Shown here: positions 1 to 8,382 of the stretch, piece after piece
Numbering within the stretch: the stretch's first letter is position 1
Layout: the number at the start of each line of letters is the position of its first letter
Source: Nocardia abscessus NBRC 100374
GTDB taxonomy: Bacteria > Actinomycetota > Actinomycetes > Mycobacteriales > Mycobacteriaceae
Direction of reading: 5' to 3'
Length of the DNA: 64,000 nt
Assembly (NCBI RefSeq): GCF_000308455.1
Contig: NZ_BAFP01000040.1
Coordinates: forward strand, 1-64,000
Made by a program: the position numbers and the translations under genes
The notes under the pieces: model-generated
Seen by the model: the letters and a program-made list of their open reading frames with translations, nothing else
Told to the model about the DNA's origin: nothing
Databases searched by the model: none

Positions 1-192
1 CGCGAGCTCGTCGGCCACGCCGAGCGCCGCGGCGGCATGGATGGCCTGGGTGATCCATCCGGCCGCGATCAGCTCCATCAGCGCGACGTGGCCCGGCACC
101 AGTTTGCGGAACGCGACGGCCAGCGCGCCGCGCACCGATTCGACGGCCCGTACCAGCGGCAGCGGAGGGATTCTCGGTCGGTCGGACGCCAC
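1..192 (-). CDS. O-methyltransferase, N-terminal fragment (runs off the window edge)
   Basis: Only the first 64 codons are present, starting at GTG 192 and continuing past base 1. The visible residues (LVRAVESVRGALAVAFRKLV, then GHVALMELIAAGWITQAIHA, then AAALGVADEL) resemble the helical dimerisation domain found at the start of SAM-dependent O-methyltransferases of the hydroxyneurosporene/acetylserotonin type, where a 'GWITQAIHAAAALGVADEL' segment precedes the Rossmann domain. The SAM-binding part lies outside, so substrate and activity cannot be judged. It begins 39 nt after the stop of the MerR gene on the same strand and could be the last gene of that transcript. Confidence 0.6.
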   Translation of the reverse strand, partial: MASDRPRIPPLPLVRAVESVRGALAVAFRKLVPGHVALMELIAAGWITQAIHAAAALGVADELA

Positions 193-231
193 AGCGACTC
201 CATCCGTCGAAGGTCGGCACTCTGCGCTTGT

Positions 232-1014
232 CTAGGAGGGTACGTCGCGACCGGATTCGCTGCGCTGTTTCTCTCGCTCGGCCGCCGTGGCGAGGTAGTC
301 GCCGAGTTCGCGTCGCAGCGTGACGTCCATCGAGCGGGCGAGCGTGGCGTGGACCGAGGCCACGGCGAGTTCGCGCATCTTGTTGAGCATCGTTGTGGTG
401 TCGGCGATTTCGCTGCTGGTGTCGGGCATCCAGCCGGGGCCGTGCTCGTCGATGATGTGCTGTTTGGCGGCGGTGATCATGATGTGGGTGATGTCATCGA
501 TCCGGTCGGCCACCTTGGCGTAGATCTCGACGAGCGTGCGCAGTTCGAGCCCGTATTCGTGCAGTTCGGCGAACGAGGTGAGCAGCTGGGTCTCGGTGAA
601 CACCACCGTGTCGCCTTCCAGCCGGACCAGCTTCATCTCGCGCAGCCGGTCGACCAGCTCGTCGGCCTCGGCGCCGAGAATGGTGCCGATCAGCTCGCGG
701 GGCACCTCGAAGGTCTCGTCCTTGGCCCAGGACGCCGTGACGGCGTGTTGCAGGCCGAGCACCTCGGTGAGGTCCTTACCGGTCTCCCAGCTGGTGATGA
801 AATCGGCGATGTGCGCGGTGGTGAAGCCGCGTTGCAGCAGCGCGTCGATCAGGCGCAGCCGCTCCAGGTGCGCGTCGTCGTAGATACTGGCTCGGCCGTC
901 CTTGCCGACCGGGGGCGGCAGCAGACCGCGTTCCTGGTAGGCGCGCACGTTGCGGGTGGTGGTGCCCGCGGCGCGCGCGAGGTCATCGATCCGGTACTCC
1001 GGCGTCGACCTCAC
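232..1014 (-). CDS. MerR family transcriptional regulator
   Basis: 260-aa protein. Residues 6-75 form a MerR winged-helix DNA-binding domain: YRIDDLARAAGTTTRNVRAY followed by QERGLLPPP and a YDDAHLERLRLIDALLQRG helix. The C-terminal 180 residues are mostly helical and carry no effector cysteines, so this is not a metal- or redox-sensing MerR. I chose GTG 1014 because the fold starts four residues later; the purine-rich AGGGAG directly abuts it. It lies 94 nt downstream of the monooxygenase stop and is either the last gene of the esterase-SDR-monooxygenase operon or a separate unit. A role in controlling that operon is inference from position. Confidence 0.8.
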   Translation of the reverse strand: MRSTPEYRIDDLARAAGTTTRNVRAYQERGLLPPPVGKDGRASIYDDAHLERLRLIDALLQRGFTTAHIADFITSWETGKDLTEVLGLQHAVTASWAKDETFEVPRELIGTILGAEADELVDRLREMKLVRLEGDTVVFTETQLLTSFAELHEYGLELRTLVEIYAKVADRIDDITHIMITAAKQHIIDEHGPGWMPDTSSEIADTTTMLNKMRELAVASVHATLARSMDVTLRRELGDYLATAAEREKQRSESGRDVPS

Positions 1015-1108
1015 CTCCCTCGCTGACCACGGCGCCGATGCGCCGGCGGCGCGCTGCTGAACTCCCTGCGGACCGAGTCTATCGTCCGCGCCGCCGGTTC
1101 CCCGGCAC

Positions 1109-2629
1109 CTAGGAAACCGGTGCGACCCGTGGTTGCCGCTGGTCGGCGCTGGATTCGACCACGAGGTAGTCGTCGAGATCCACTGCGCGCAGCTGGTGGA
1201 CGTACTGGGTGGCGAAACCCGGATACATCGTGGCGTTGAAGCCGTCCTCGGTGAGGTACCAGCTGCGGCAACCCGAGTTCCAGGTGGTGGCCGACAGCTT
1301 GCGCTGGATGGCGGCGTTGTAGCGGTCCTGCCGATCCCGCCGCACGTCCAGCATCCGCAGATTCCGGTCCAGAATGAGGCCGATCGCGCCGACCAGGTAG
1401 TCGATCTGGGCTTCCATGTAGACCAGCGCCGAGTTGTGCCCCGGCCCGGAATTGGGTCCGAACGTGAGATACAGGTTGGGATAGCCGGAGACGGCGACGC
1501 TCTTGTAGGCGTAGGCGCCACGCGACCATTCGTCCGCGAGGACCCGGCCGTCGCGCCCGACCACCGGCACGGGCGTCCCGGTCTTGGAGACGTCGAATCC
1601 GGTCGCGAAGACGATGCAATCCGCCTGGTGCTCGATGCCTTCCGCGGTGCGGATGCCGTGCTCGGAGATCCGGGCGATCGGCCAGGTGATCAGCTTGCAG
1701 TTGTCCCGCTGCAAGGCGGGGTAGTAGTCGTCGGTCATCAGCAGGCGTTTGCAGCCGGCCCGGAAGTCCGGGGTGAGCTGGCGGCGCAGCCAGGGGTCCT
1801 TGACCTGCCTGCGCAGCTGCGCTTTGCCGACCAGCTCGACCACCCTGGTCAGCGGCGTGTTCCAGACCACGCCCAGCGCCACCGACTCGTGCCCGTAGAA
1901 CCAGGCGCGCCGGGCCAGTTGTTCGGCGGCGGGCACCCGGCGGTAGAGCTCCTTGGTCAGGCCGTTGGTCTGCCGGTCGACCCGCGGCAGTACCCAGCCC
2001 GGCGTGCGCTGGAACACCTTCACCGAGGCGGCCTTCTCGACCAGTTCCGGAATGATCTGGACCGCGCTGGCCCCCGTGCCGACGACCGCGACGCGTTTAC
2101 CGGTGAAGTCGTAGTCGTGATCCCAGCGGGCGCTGTGGACCTTGTGTCCCTGATAGGTCTCGATGCCGCGGATATCCGGGAGACCGGCGTTGGCCAGCGG
2201 TCCCGACGCCAGCACCACGGTGCGGGCGAGGATCGGATGCGCGTGGCCCTCGACAGCGATTTCCCAGACCCCGGCCTGCTCGTCGAACACGATGCCGGTG
2301 ACGTTGTGCCCCAACCGCAGGTGCGGGCCGAGCCCGAATTCCGCGGCCATCGCCTCGATGTAGCCGAGGATCTCGTTGCTCCCGGAATAGGTGCGCGACC
2401 AGTCCGGGTTGGGCGCGAAACTGTAGGAGTACAGCCGGGACGGAATGTCGCACGCCGCACCGGGATAGGTGTTGTCGCGCCAGGTGCCGCCGATCGCGGT
2501 GCCGCGCTCGAAGATCGCGAAATCATGGATTCCGCGCTGCTTCAGCCGGATGGCCGTGCCTATTCCGGCGAACCCGCCGCCGATGACGGCGACATCCAAG
2601 GTATGCGTGCTCATCGGGTTCCCTGTCAT
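1109..2629 (-). CDS. flavin-containing monooxygenase, Baeyer-Villiger type
   Basis: 506-aa FAD/NADPH-dependent monooxygenase. FAD-binding GGGFAGIG lies near the N-terminus, followed by GGTWRDNTYPGAACD, typical of class B flavin monooxygenases. The Baeyer-Villiger fingerprint is recognisable as YQGHKVHSARWD (consensus FxGxxxHxxxW), directly before the second nucleotide-binding motif VVGTGASAVQ. Such enzymes insert oxygen next to ketone carbonyls to make esters, matching the esterase and alcohol dehydrogenase-like SDR in the operon. Its ATG at 2629 overlaps the upstream stop (ATGA); a second ATG at 2614 has a better Shine-Dalgarno (GGGAA) and may be the true start. Closest known analogue by context is MymA (Rv3083). 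Confidence 0.87.
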   Translation of the reverse strand: MTGNPMSTHTLDVAVIGGGFAGIGTAIRLKQRGIHDFAIFERGTAIGGTWRDNTYPGAACDIPSRLYSYSFAPNPDWSRTYSGSNEILGYIEAMAAEFGLGPHLRLGHNVTGIVFDEQAGVWEIAVEGHAHPILARTVVLASGPLANAGLPDIRGIETYQGHKVHSARWDHDYDFTGKRVAVVGTGASAVQIIPELVEKAASVKVFQRTPGWVLPRVDRQTNGLTKELYRRVPAAEQLARRAWFYGHESVALGVVWNTPLTRVVELVGKAQLRRQVKDPWLRRQLTPDFRAGCKRLLMTDDYYPALQRDNCKLITWPIARISEHGIRTAEGIEHQADCIVFATGFDVSKTGTPVPVVGRDGRVLADEWSRGAYAYKSVAVSGYPNLYLTFGPNSGPGHNSALVYMEAQIDYLVGAIGLILDRNLRMLDVRRDRQDRYNAAIQRKLSATTWNSGCRSWYLTEDGFNATMYPGFATQYVHQLRAVDLDDYLVVESSADQRQPRVAPVS

Positions 2630-3552
2630 GCCGCGGGCTCGTAGGTCAGTTCTTTCGACCAGGTGGGGTTGTTGCGCAGCAGCGCCTTCGGCATCAGCCC
2701 GGTGATCTTCACCAGCGCGTCGGCGACCACGTGGTAGGGGTGGTCACGATCGATCACCCAGCTGCCGTGCATCTTCACGATCTGGTACATCGGGAGTCGG
2801 CGGGCGAATTCGCTGCGCTCGCCGACATTCGCGTAGCGCTTGAGCGCGCCGTAGAGCTTCTCCTCGTCGACGCCCATCGCGACGATGTTGTCGCGCATCT
2901 TGTTCAGCAGCGGCACGTAGCTCAGCACGCCGATGATCAGCGAGGGCTTCGCCCAGCCGCCGACCAGGTCGATGAACAGCTTGCGCATCTGCGCGTGGCC
3001 CAGCAGATCCATCACCGCGAAATCGACCGCGAGATGGCGGGATTCGTCGGAATTGATCTTCTTGAACGCCTCCTGGCAGACCGGGTCCTCGATCTCGTCC
3101 ATGATGAACTTGATCAGCGCGCCGTCCAGGGCGACCTCCAGCATCGGGATCACGGTGCCGAGGAAAGACAGCGACATGTCGTCGGAGTACTTGTCCAAGA
3201 AGTCGATCACGAGCTTCACGTTGACGTTCGGCTGCGGGATCTCGTCGCCGTCGAGCATGCCCCACCGGCGCATCAGCGCCAGCTCGGCGTTGGCGTGCTT
3301 CTGCTCCTCGGCGTGGAAGTAGCGGTAGATCTCGCGCAGCGTCTCGGTCGGCGCCTTCTTGGCCATCGCCGCGAAGCCGCGCGCGCCGACGTTCTCGATC
3401 CACATCAGGTCGGCCATGAACGGCTTGAGCTTGGCGTGCAGTTCGGGCGTGATCGTCTCGGCGCCCGGCGCGTCCCAATCGATGTCGGCCAGCGCCCACT
3501 GGCGGTCCTTGATCTTGCGGAGCATGTCGTCGAAGTCCATCGCGATGGCCAT
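2626..3552 (-). CDS. ferritin-like diiron-carboxylate protein
   Basis: 308-aa, largely helical protein with the metal-ligand spacing of ferritin-like four-helix bundles: MWIENVGARGF (first Glu), YFHAEEQKHANAEL (ExxH), MLEVALDGAL, and INSDESRHLAVDF (ExxH). These can bind a two-iron centre of the kind found in bacterial multicomponent oxygenases and desaturase-like enzymes, but no substrate is evident. I place the start at ATG 3552, 1 nt after the SDR stop; the next gene overlaps by 4 nt, so it is translationally embedded in the operon. It may act with the monooxygenase in oxidising a lipid or ketone; that is inference. This gene is not part of the classical mymA operon. Confidence 0.7.
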   Translation of the reverse strand: MAIAMDFDDMLRKIKDRQWALADIDWDAPGAETITPELHAKLKPFMADLMWIENVGARGFAAMAKKAPTETLREIYRYFHAEEQKHANAELALMRRWGMLDGDEIPQPNVNVKLVIDFLDKYSDDMSLSFLGTVIPMLEVALDGALIKFIMDEIEDPVCQEAFKKINSDESRHLAVDFAVMDLLGHAQMRKLFIDLVGGWAKPSLIIGVLSYVPLLNKMRDNIVAMGVDEEKLYGALKRYANVGERSEFARRLPMYQIVKMHGSWVIDRDHPYHVVADALVKITGLMPKALLRNNPTWSKELTYEPAA

Positions 3553-3553
3553 G

Positions 3554-4456
3554 TCAGACTCCTGTCTTGTCGGTGACCGACGTGCGGTCGGTGGTGGTCG
3601 AGTCCTCCTGTGGCAGCAGCCGATCCAGGAGCCCGAGGACGAAGGTGTACTGTGCGGGGAAGTACCGCTTGAGCAGCCAGACGACGTGCGCGTCCAATTG
3701 GGGGAGCACGTAGAGCTGCCCGCGGTCGTGGGCGTCCAGGGCCGTGCGTGCGACGCGCTCGGGCGAGAAACCGGTCCAGCGCATGAGGAAATCGGCCAGT
3801 TGCGCCGACTCCCTGGTGATCCGGCCGTCACGGGCGACGTTCGTGCGCACGAACGTCGGGCACAGCACCGTGACCGCGACGCCGGAACCGCTCAGCTCGG
3901 CGGCCATGGTCTCCGACAGCGACAGCACGCCCGCCTTGGACACGTTGTAGGCGGCCATCGAGGGGGCGGCGGCGAATCCGGCGGCCGAGGCGACGTTGAT
4001 GATGCCGCCGCGCCCGGCGGCGCGCAGGTGCGGAGCGAAGACCTCGCAGCCGTGCACCACGCCCCACAGGTTGATGCCGAGCGCCCACTGCCAGTCGTCG
4101 AAGCCGATGTGGCCCACCGGTTTTCCGCCGATGCCGACGCCCGCGTTGTTGACGACGAGGCTGACCGGGCGCTCGAACAGCGTTTCGGCGAACCGGGCCA
4201 GCAGCTCCACGTCTTCGCGCTGTGCGACGTCGCAGCGGAAGGCGTGGGCGGCGCCGGGGTGGGTGCGTTCGATCAGGGCGACGGTCTCGTCGGCGCGCGC
4301 CTCATCGATGTCGGCGCAGATCACCCGGCCGCCACGGGCCGCGATCTCCAGCGCGAACGCCCGGCCGATGCCGCTGCCCGCGCCGGTGACCACGGCTCGC
4401 GCGCCGTGTGTGCGCCGGGCCCGGCCCAGCGCCACCAGCTTGTCCAATCCGAACAT
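3554..4456 (-). CDS. SDR family NAD(P)-dependent oxidoreductase
   Basis: 300-aa short-chain dehydrogenase/reductase. The cofactor motif TGAGSGIG sits at about residues 24-31, NNAG follows the Asp-rich strand, and the catalytic Ser-Tyr-Lys is seen as ASAAGF...YNVSK. After the core fold there is a roughly 50-residue C-terminal extension (LLKRYFPAQYTFVLGLLDRL) typical of membrane-associated SDRs in mycobacteria, similar to SadH (Rv3085) of the mymA operon. It starts 1 nt after the esterase stop and ends 1 nt before the ferritin-like gene. It probably interconverts an alcohol and a ketone used or made by the neighbouring Baeyer-Villiger enzyme. Confidence 0.85.
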   Translation of the reverse strand: MFGLDKLVALGRARRTHGARAVVTGAGSGIGRAFALEIAARGGRVICADIDEARADETVALIERTHPGAAHAFRCDVAQREDVELLARFAETLFERPVSLVVNNAGVGIGGKPVGHIGFDDWQWALGINLWGVVHGCEVFAPHLRAAGRGGIINVASAAGFAAAPSMAAYNVSKAGVLSLSETMAAELSGSGVAVTVLCPTFVRTNVARDGRITRESAQLADFLMRWTGFSPERVARTALDAHDRGQLYVLPQLDAHVVWLLKRYFPAQYTFVLGLLDRLLPQEDSTTTDRTSVTDKTGV

Positions 4457-4457
4457 C

Positions 4458-5444
4458 TCAACTCACCTTTTCCGTGCCGGAGGTAGCGACCAGCGCCGCG
4501 CGCAGGAAGTCGGCGGCGCGGGCGAGGGCCTGGTCGGCCTCGGGCACCACCAGGGGAAGGGCCTGGAAGACGTGCAGTTGCCCCGGCCAGATCTCGAGTT
4601 CGCAGCTGCCGCCCGCGCGCCGGACCATCTCGCACAGCGCTCGCGCGTCGGCGGCGAGCATCTCGGTGCCGCCCACCTGCACCAGGATCGGGGGCAGGGG
4701 CAGACCGTGCGGTACGGCGAGTCGCAGGCGCGGCGCGTCGGCCGGGTGCCCGGTGGTGTAGGACGCGGGCAGCCTGCTCGCCGCGGCGGCGGAGATCAGC
4801 GGATCGGTCCGGACGCGTTCCTGCTCGGCGGCCAGGCCGAGGGTCAGGTCGAGCAGCGGGGAGAACATCGCGACCGCCGCGGGCTGGGGCCGCCGGTGTC
4901 GTCCGTTCTCCACGAGCAGGTCGAGGGCGAGGTGTCCACCCGCGGAATCGCAGGTGATCACCAGGTCTCGCGCGGCGATGCCACGGTCGAGCAGCCAGCG
5001 GTAGCCCGCCTCGACGTCGTCGGCCGCGGCGGGGAACCGGTGTTCGGGCGCGAGGCGGTAGTCGGTGAGGAAGACCGGAAGCCCGGTCTCGGCCGAAAGC
5101 CGCGCGGCGAGAGCGCGATGCGTACGGGCCGAGCAGATCACATAGCCGCTGCCGTGGATGTAGTAGACCGCTCGCGTCCCGAACGGCACGCCGGCCGCCC
5201 GCACCCATTCGCCGCGCACCGCACCGGACCGGACCTGCGTTACGGACGTCCTGGGTGGAACCGGACCGCCGACGGTCATCAAGGTGGCGATGAGCTTGCG
5301 TGCGAACCAGACGCCCGGCGTGTTCATCGGAACCGCGCAGTTCAGCGGACGCAGGGCGAGCCGAGTGGCGGCCGCGGCCACAGTGGCGCGTGCCGAGGGC
5401 GCGGCGGGGACGCCGGGTACCGAGGTCCTCGTTGACCTTGTCAT
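4458..5444 (-). CDS. alpha/beta hydrolase, hormone-sensitive-lipase family esterase (LipR-like)
   Basis: 328-aa esterase. The oxyanion motif is HGSG (family usually HGGG), the nucleophile elbow CDSAGGH (usually GDSAGG), and the end of the catalytic triad is GQLHVFQ; DYRLAPEHRFPAA is the hallmark of the family. The Cys before the nucleophilic serine's Asp is unusual. I use ATG 5444, not the longer frame start at 5486, because 5486 lies inside the promoter palindrome and 5444 is 6 nt behind a plausible -10, so translation may be leaderless. First gene of the operon; it likely hydrolyses the ester produced by the monooxygenase. Confidence 0.8.
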   Translation of the reverse strand: MTRSTRTSVPGVPAAPSARATVAAAATRLALRPLNCAVPMNTPGVWFARKLIATLMTVGGPVPPRTSVTQVRSGAVRGEWVRAAGVPFGTRAVYYIHGSGYVICSARTHRALAARLSAETGLPVFLTDYRLAPEHRFPAAADDVEAGYRWLLDRGIAARDLVITCDSAGGHLALDLLVENGRHRRPQPAAVAMFSPLLDLTLGLAAEQERVRTDPLISAAAASRLPASYTTGHPADAPRLRLAVPHGLPLPPILVQVGGTEMLAADARALCEMVRRAGGSCELEIWPGQLHVFQALPLVVPEADQALARAADFLRAALVATSGTEKVS

Positions 5445-5450
5445 GCGTTC

Positions 5451-5480
5451 AGAATCAGTCACCAATGTGCCAGTTGTCAA
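5451..5480 (-). promoter_or_regulatory. promoter of the esterase-SDR-monooxygenase operon
   Basis: On the minus strand a perfect -35 hexamer TTGACA (5480-5475) is followed after 18 nt by GATTCT (5456-5451), and the esterase ATG comes 6 nt later. Consensus -35 boxes are rare in this GC-rich DNA. The -35 lies in the centre of a 26-bp palindrome, so a bound regulator would block polymerase. Confidence 0.55.
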
Positions 5481-5489
5481 TGGCACATT
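5464..5489. promoter_or_regulatory. 26-bp inverted repeat, probable operator
   Basis: Arms AATGTGCCA (5464-5472) and TGGCACATT (5481-5489) are perfect 9-bp complements around an 8-nt spacer containing the -35 box. Size and position suit a TetR- or MerR-type repressor; the MerR protein at 232-1014 is one candidate. It also lies about 70 nt upstream of the divergent GrpB gene. Confidence 0.6.
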
Positions 5490-5568
5490 TCTAAGAGGCT
5501 GATTGTGTTCGTCTTGGTCGGCGCATCATGCAGCGCCTGAACGGACGAGCCCGGCCGTACAGTGACGT

Positions 5569-6150
5569 GTGGCGACATTGGACGACGATGAGATCGCTGC
5601 CGTAACCGTCGGCGATTTGCAGCCGTATGCGGTCGAGGTGGTGCTCGAGGAATACAACCCTGCGTGGCCGAACTGGTACGCCGAAGAGGAAGCCGTCATT
5701 CGCGCGGCGCTGGGCGCGGTGGCTCTGCGGATCGAGCACACCGGCTCCACGTCGGTGCCCGGTCTCGCGGCCAAGCCGCTGATCGACATCCTGCTGCTGG
5801 TTCCGGACACCGCCGACGAGGCCGCCTATGTTCCGGCTCTCGAGGCTGCGGGGTACGCGTTACGGATCCGGCAGCCCGACTGGTACCAGCATCGCTGTCT
5901 CGTCCGCCGTCTGGGCACCGGTGCCTCGCGGGACGTGAACCTGCACGTGCTCTCGCCGGAGTCGGGCGCGCCGGAGATCGAGCGGATTCTCGCCTTCCGC
6001 GACCGGCTGCGCACTAACGACAGCGACCGGGAGTACTACGAGCGGACCAAACGTGAACTGGCGCAACGCGACTGGAAGTTCGTCCAGCACTACGCCAACG
6101 CCAAGAGCGCGGTCATCGAGGAAATACTCGGCCGGGCGCTGCCCGGCTGA
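5569..6150 (+). CDS. GrpB family protein
   Basis: 193-aa protein of the GrpB/UPF0157 nucleotidyltransferase-like family. Diagnostic stretches are VEVVLEEYNPAWPNWYAEEE, RIEHTGSTSVPGLAAKPLID and DVNLHVL; the family otherwise occurs fused behind dephospho-CoA kinase in many actinobacteria, but here it stands alone. The molecular function is not established. Start GTG 5569 lies 5 nt after a TACAGT -10 box (5558-5563), suggesting a leaderless transcript. It is divergent from the esterase operon. Confidence 0.8.
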   Translation: MATLDDDEIAAVTVGDLQPYAVEVVLEEYNPAWPNWYAEEEAVIRAALGAVALRIEHTGSTSVPGLAAKPLIDILLLVPDTADEAAYVPALEAAGYALRIRQPDWYQHRCLVRRLGTGASRDVNLHVLSPESGAPEIERILAFRDRLRTNDSDREYYERTKRELAQRDWKFVQHYANAKSAVIEEILGRALPG

Positions 6151-6201
6151 CGGTCGCGACGTGCGCCCCGCGCGGATGCTGCTTGCGCCGAAGTGTTTTC
6201 G

Positions 6202-7152
6202 TCAGTACCCGCGCGCGGGATCGATCGGCGCCAGTAGCTCTCCTCCGTCGAGGAACCGCTTCACGTTCGCCTCGACGTGATCGGCGAAGGCCGCGAACCG
6301 CAGCTGGGGCGGGTTCGAATCATGCGGCGTGACAATGGCGTTCGGCAGCTTCCAGAGCGGATGCCCCGCCGGGAGCGGCTCGGGGTCGGTGACGTCGAGC
6401 GCGGCGCCGCCGATCGCGCCGGAGGACAGCGCCACCACCAGAGCGTCGGTGTCGACGAGGCTGCCGCGCGCGACGTTGACGATCCACGAGGACGGCTTGA
6501 GTCGCGCGAGTTCGTCCGCACCGACGAGATGCCTGGTGGCGGGTGTGGCGGGCGCGGCGATCACCACGTGATCGGTGTGCGGCCAGATCCGGCCGAGATG
6601 ATCGGCGGAAATCGTCTCGACCGAGGACGGAATGCCGGGGCCGGTGACCGGTCGCCCGCTGCGGTTGACCGCGATGATGTGCGCGCCGAGCGGGACCAGC
6701 ATCGGGATCAGCGCGCGGCCGATGCCGCCCGCGCCGACGATGGTCACCGTCTTGCCGCGCAGCGTGCCGACGTGGGGAAAGAAGTCCTGTTGCCGCCAGT
6801 CCGTCGCGCGCAGGTGTTCGGGCAGGTACCGGACGCCCGCGAGCAGCAGCATGAGCGCGTGTTCGGCCACGCTCGCCGCGAAAGCGCCTGCGGCCGAGGT
6901 GAACCGGACACCGGGATGCCGGGCGATGATGCCCGCGGTGAACCAGTCCTCGACGCCCGCGGCCGGGAGCTGTACCCACTCCACGCGGGCGGGCAACTCG
7001 TCGGGGAACTCCTCAGGGTCGCCGACCCAGATCAGCCCCTGCGCCTCATCGAGGCCGGAGACCACGGCGCCCGCCTCCAGCACGGCCTTCTCCACGAGCG
7101 TGGGAGGAGGGTCGGTGGGGCCGATCGCGATGGATACTGCCGGTCGGTTCAT
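6202..7152 (-). CDS. D-isomer-specific 2-hydroxyacid dehydrogenase family protein
   Basis: 316-aa NAD(P)-dependent dehydrogenase. The Rossmann motif GAGGIGRALI is near residue 140; the catalytic Arg is in NVARGSLVD, the Glu in DPEPLPAGHPLW and the His in TPHDS. Together these match the D-2-hydroxyacid dehydrogenase family (glyoxylate/hydroxypyruvate or phosphoglycerate-like), reducing 2-oxoacids to D-2-hydroxyacids or the reverse; substrate is not predictable. A strong Shine-Dalgarno AAGGAGGT precedes ATG 7152. It stands as a single gene between GrpB and the LigD-type polymerase. Confidence 0.87.
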   Translation of the reverse strand: MNRPAVSIAIGPTDPPPTLVEKAVLEAGAVVSGLDEAQGLIWVGDPEEFPDELPARVEWVQLPAAGVEDWFTAGIIARHPGVRFTSAAGAFAASVAEHALMLLLAGVRYLPEHLRATDWRQQDFFPHVGTLRGKTVTIVGAGGIGRALIPMLVPLGAHIIAVNRSGRPVTGPGIPSSVETISADHLGRIWPHTDHVVIAAPATPATRHLVGADELARLKPSSWIVNVARGSLVDTDALVVALSSGAIGGAALDVTDPEPLPAGHPLWKLPNAIVTPHDSNPPQLRFAAFADHVEANVKRFLDGGELLAPIDPARGY

Positions 7153-7264
7153 GGACGGACCTCCTTCGGAGCAGTAGGACGTGGTCGCGAGCGGGATGGA
7201 CGTTGCGACCGTAGCACCGCCGGGCGCGCGCCGACCGGTCGCGGGACGCCGGTCCGGATCGGCG

Positions 7265-8242
7265 CTAGGCCTCGCGCCGATCCGTCTGCTCCTCGTCGAG
7301 CTCCACGTCCACTTTGTCCCGCTCGGCCCACTCCAGGAGAGGATCCAGGTGGAACACCGCGTCGTCCATGCCCGCGTGCAGATCGCCGAGTTCGGCGAAG
7401 CGAGCGGGAACGGTGGACATGGTGAAATCGCGCGGATCGATGTCGGGAATTTCGTCCCAGCGTACCGGGGTGGAGACCGTGGCGGCCGGGACGCCGCGCA
7501 CGGAGTAGGCGGCGGCGATGGTGTGGTCGCGCGCGTTCTGGTTGTAGTCGACGAACAGCAGCTTCGGATCGCGGTCGCGGCGCCACCAGGTGGTGGTCAC
7601 GTCGTCGGGCGCGCGACGCTCGACCTCACGGGCGAAAGCGAGCGCTGCCCGGCGCACATCCTGGAAACCTCGGTCCGGCGCGATCCGCACGTACACGTGC
7701 AGGCCCTTGCCGCCGGAGGTCTTGGGCCATCCGACGGCGCCGATCTCGTCGAGCACCTCGTGCACCACTCCGGCGACGCGCTGCACCCGTGACCACGGGC
7801 AGTCCGGCATCGGGTCGAGGTCGATGCGCCACTCGTCGGGGCGCTCGGTGTCGGCGGCGCGGGAATTCCACGGATGGAACTCGACCGTCGACATCTGCAC
7901 CGCCCAGACGACGTCGGCGAGCTTCTCGACGCACAGCTCGTCGGCGTGCCTGCCGTAGCGCGGAAAGTACACCCGCACAGTGGGAATCCAGTCCGGTGCG
8001 CCCGCGGGAAGCCGCTTCTGATGCACCTTGTCGCCCGCGAGTCCTTTCGGGAACCGGTGCAGCATGCAGGGCCGGTTGCGCAGCGCGTTGACGATGCCGT
8101 CGCCGACGCTCAGGTAGTACTGCACCAGATCGAGCTTGGTCGCGCCGGTCTCCGGGAAGTAGACCCGGTCCGGATTGGAGATACGGATCGTGTGGTCGTC
8201 GACCTCGAGTTCGATCGCCGACCCCGCGGATTTGCTTGCCAC
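7265..8242 (-). CDS. LigD-type polymerase (archaeo-eukaryotic primase family), standalone
   Basis: 325-aa protein equivalent to the polymerase domain of the non-homologous end-joining ligase LigD. Catalytic acidic pair RIDLDPMP, the SGGKGLHVYV nucleotide-binding loop, and LLFVDYNQNARDHTIA are all present, as is the N-terminal NPDRVYFPETGATKLDLV. No ligase or nuclease domain and no Ku gene is nearby, as for the standalone Prim-Pol paralogues of mycobacteria. Expected activity is short gap filling with ribonucleotide preference in DNA repair. GTG 8242 lies 6 nt behind a TAAGGT box, so the transcript is probably leaderless. Confidence 0.87.
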   Translation of the reverse strand: MASKSAGSAIELEVDDHTIRISNPDRVYFPETGATKLDLVQYYLSVGDGIVNALRNRPCMLHRFPKGLAGDKVHQKRLPAGAPDWIPTVRVYFPRYGRHADELCVEKLADVVWAVQMSTVEFHPWNSRAADTERPDEWRIDLDPMPDCPWSRVQRVAGVVHEVLDEIGAVGWPKTSGGKGLHVYVRIAPDRGFQDVRRAALAFAREVERRAPDDVTTTWWRRDRDPKLLFVDYNQNARDHTIAAAYSVRGVPAATVSTPVRWDEIPDIDPRDFTMSTVPARFAELGDLHAGMDDAVFHLDPLLEWAERDKVDVELDEEQTDRREA

Positions 8243-8368
8243 GAATCGACCTTAATAGGCAGAGCCGGACGGGGGCGGTCGGAAGCGCCGCAGGGGTGCA
8301 GCGCGGCGATGGCGAGGCATTCCCACAGCGGGCGGCCTGGGGCCGGTACCGGTCGTCGCACCGCTCTG

Positions 8369-8378
8369 GTATGCATAC
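8369..8378. promoter_or_regulatory. 10-bp palindrome just upstream of the antitoxin gene
   Basis: GTATGCATAC is a perfect palindrome ending 4 nt before the antitoxin ATG. Ribbon-helix-helix antitoxins commonly bind short palindromes over their own promoter, so this is a likely autoregulatory site. Confidence 0.45.
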
Positions 8379-8382
8379 GAAT

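Noticed and set aside
1015..1521. Extension of the MerR frame to 1521
   Set aside because: It overlaps the end of the monooxygenase in another frame; the MerR fold starts at 1014.
5445..5486. N-terminal extension of the esterase from ATG 5486
   Set aside because: It would place the start codon inside the promoter palindrome and upstream of the -10 region.
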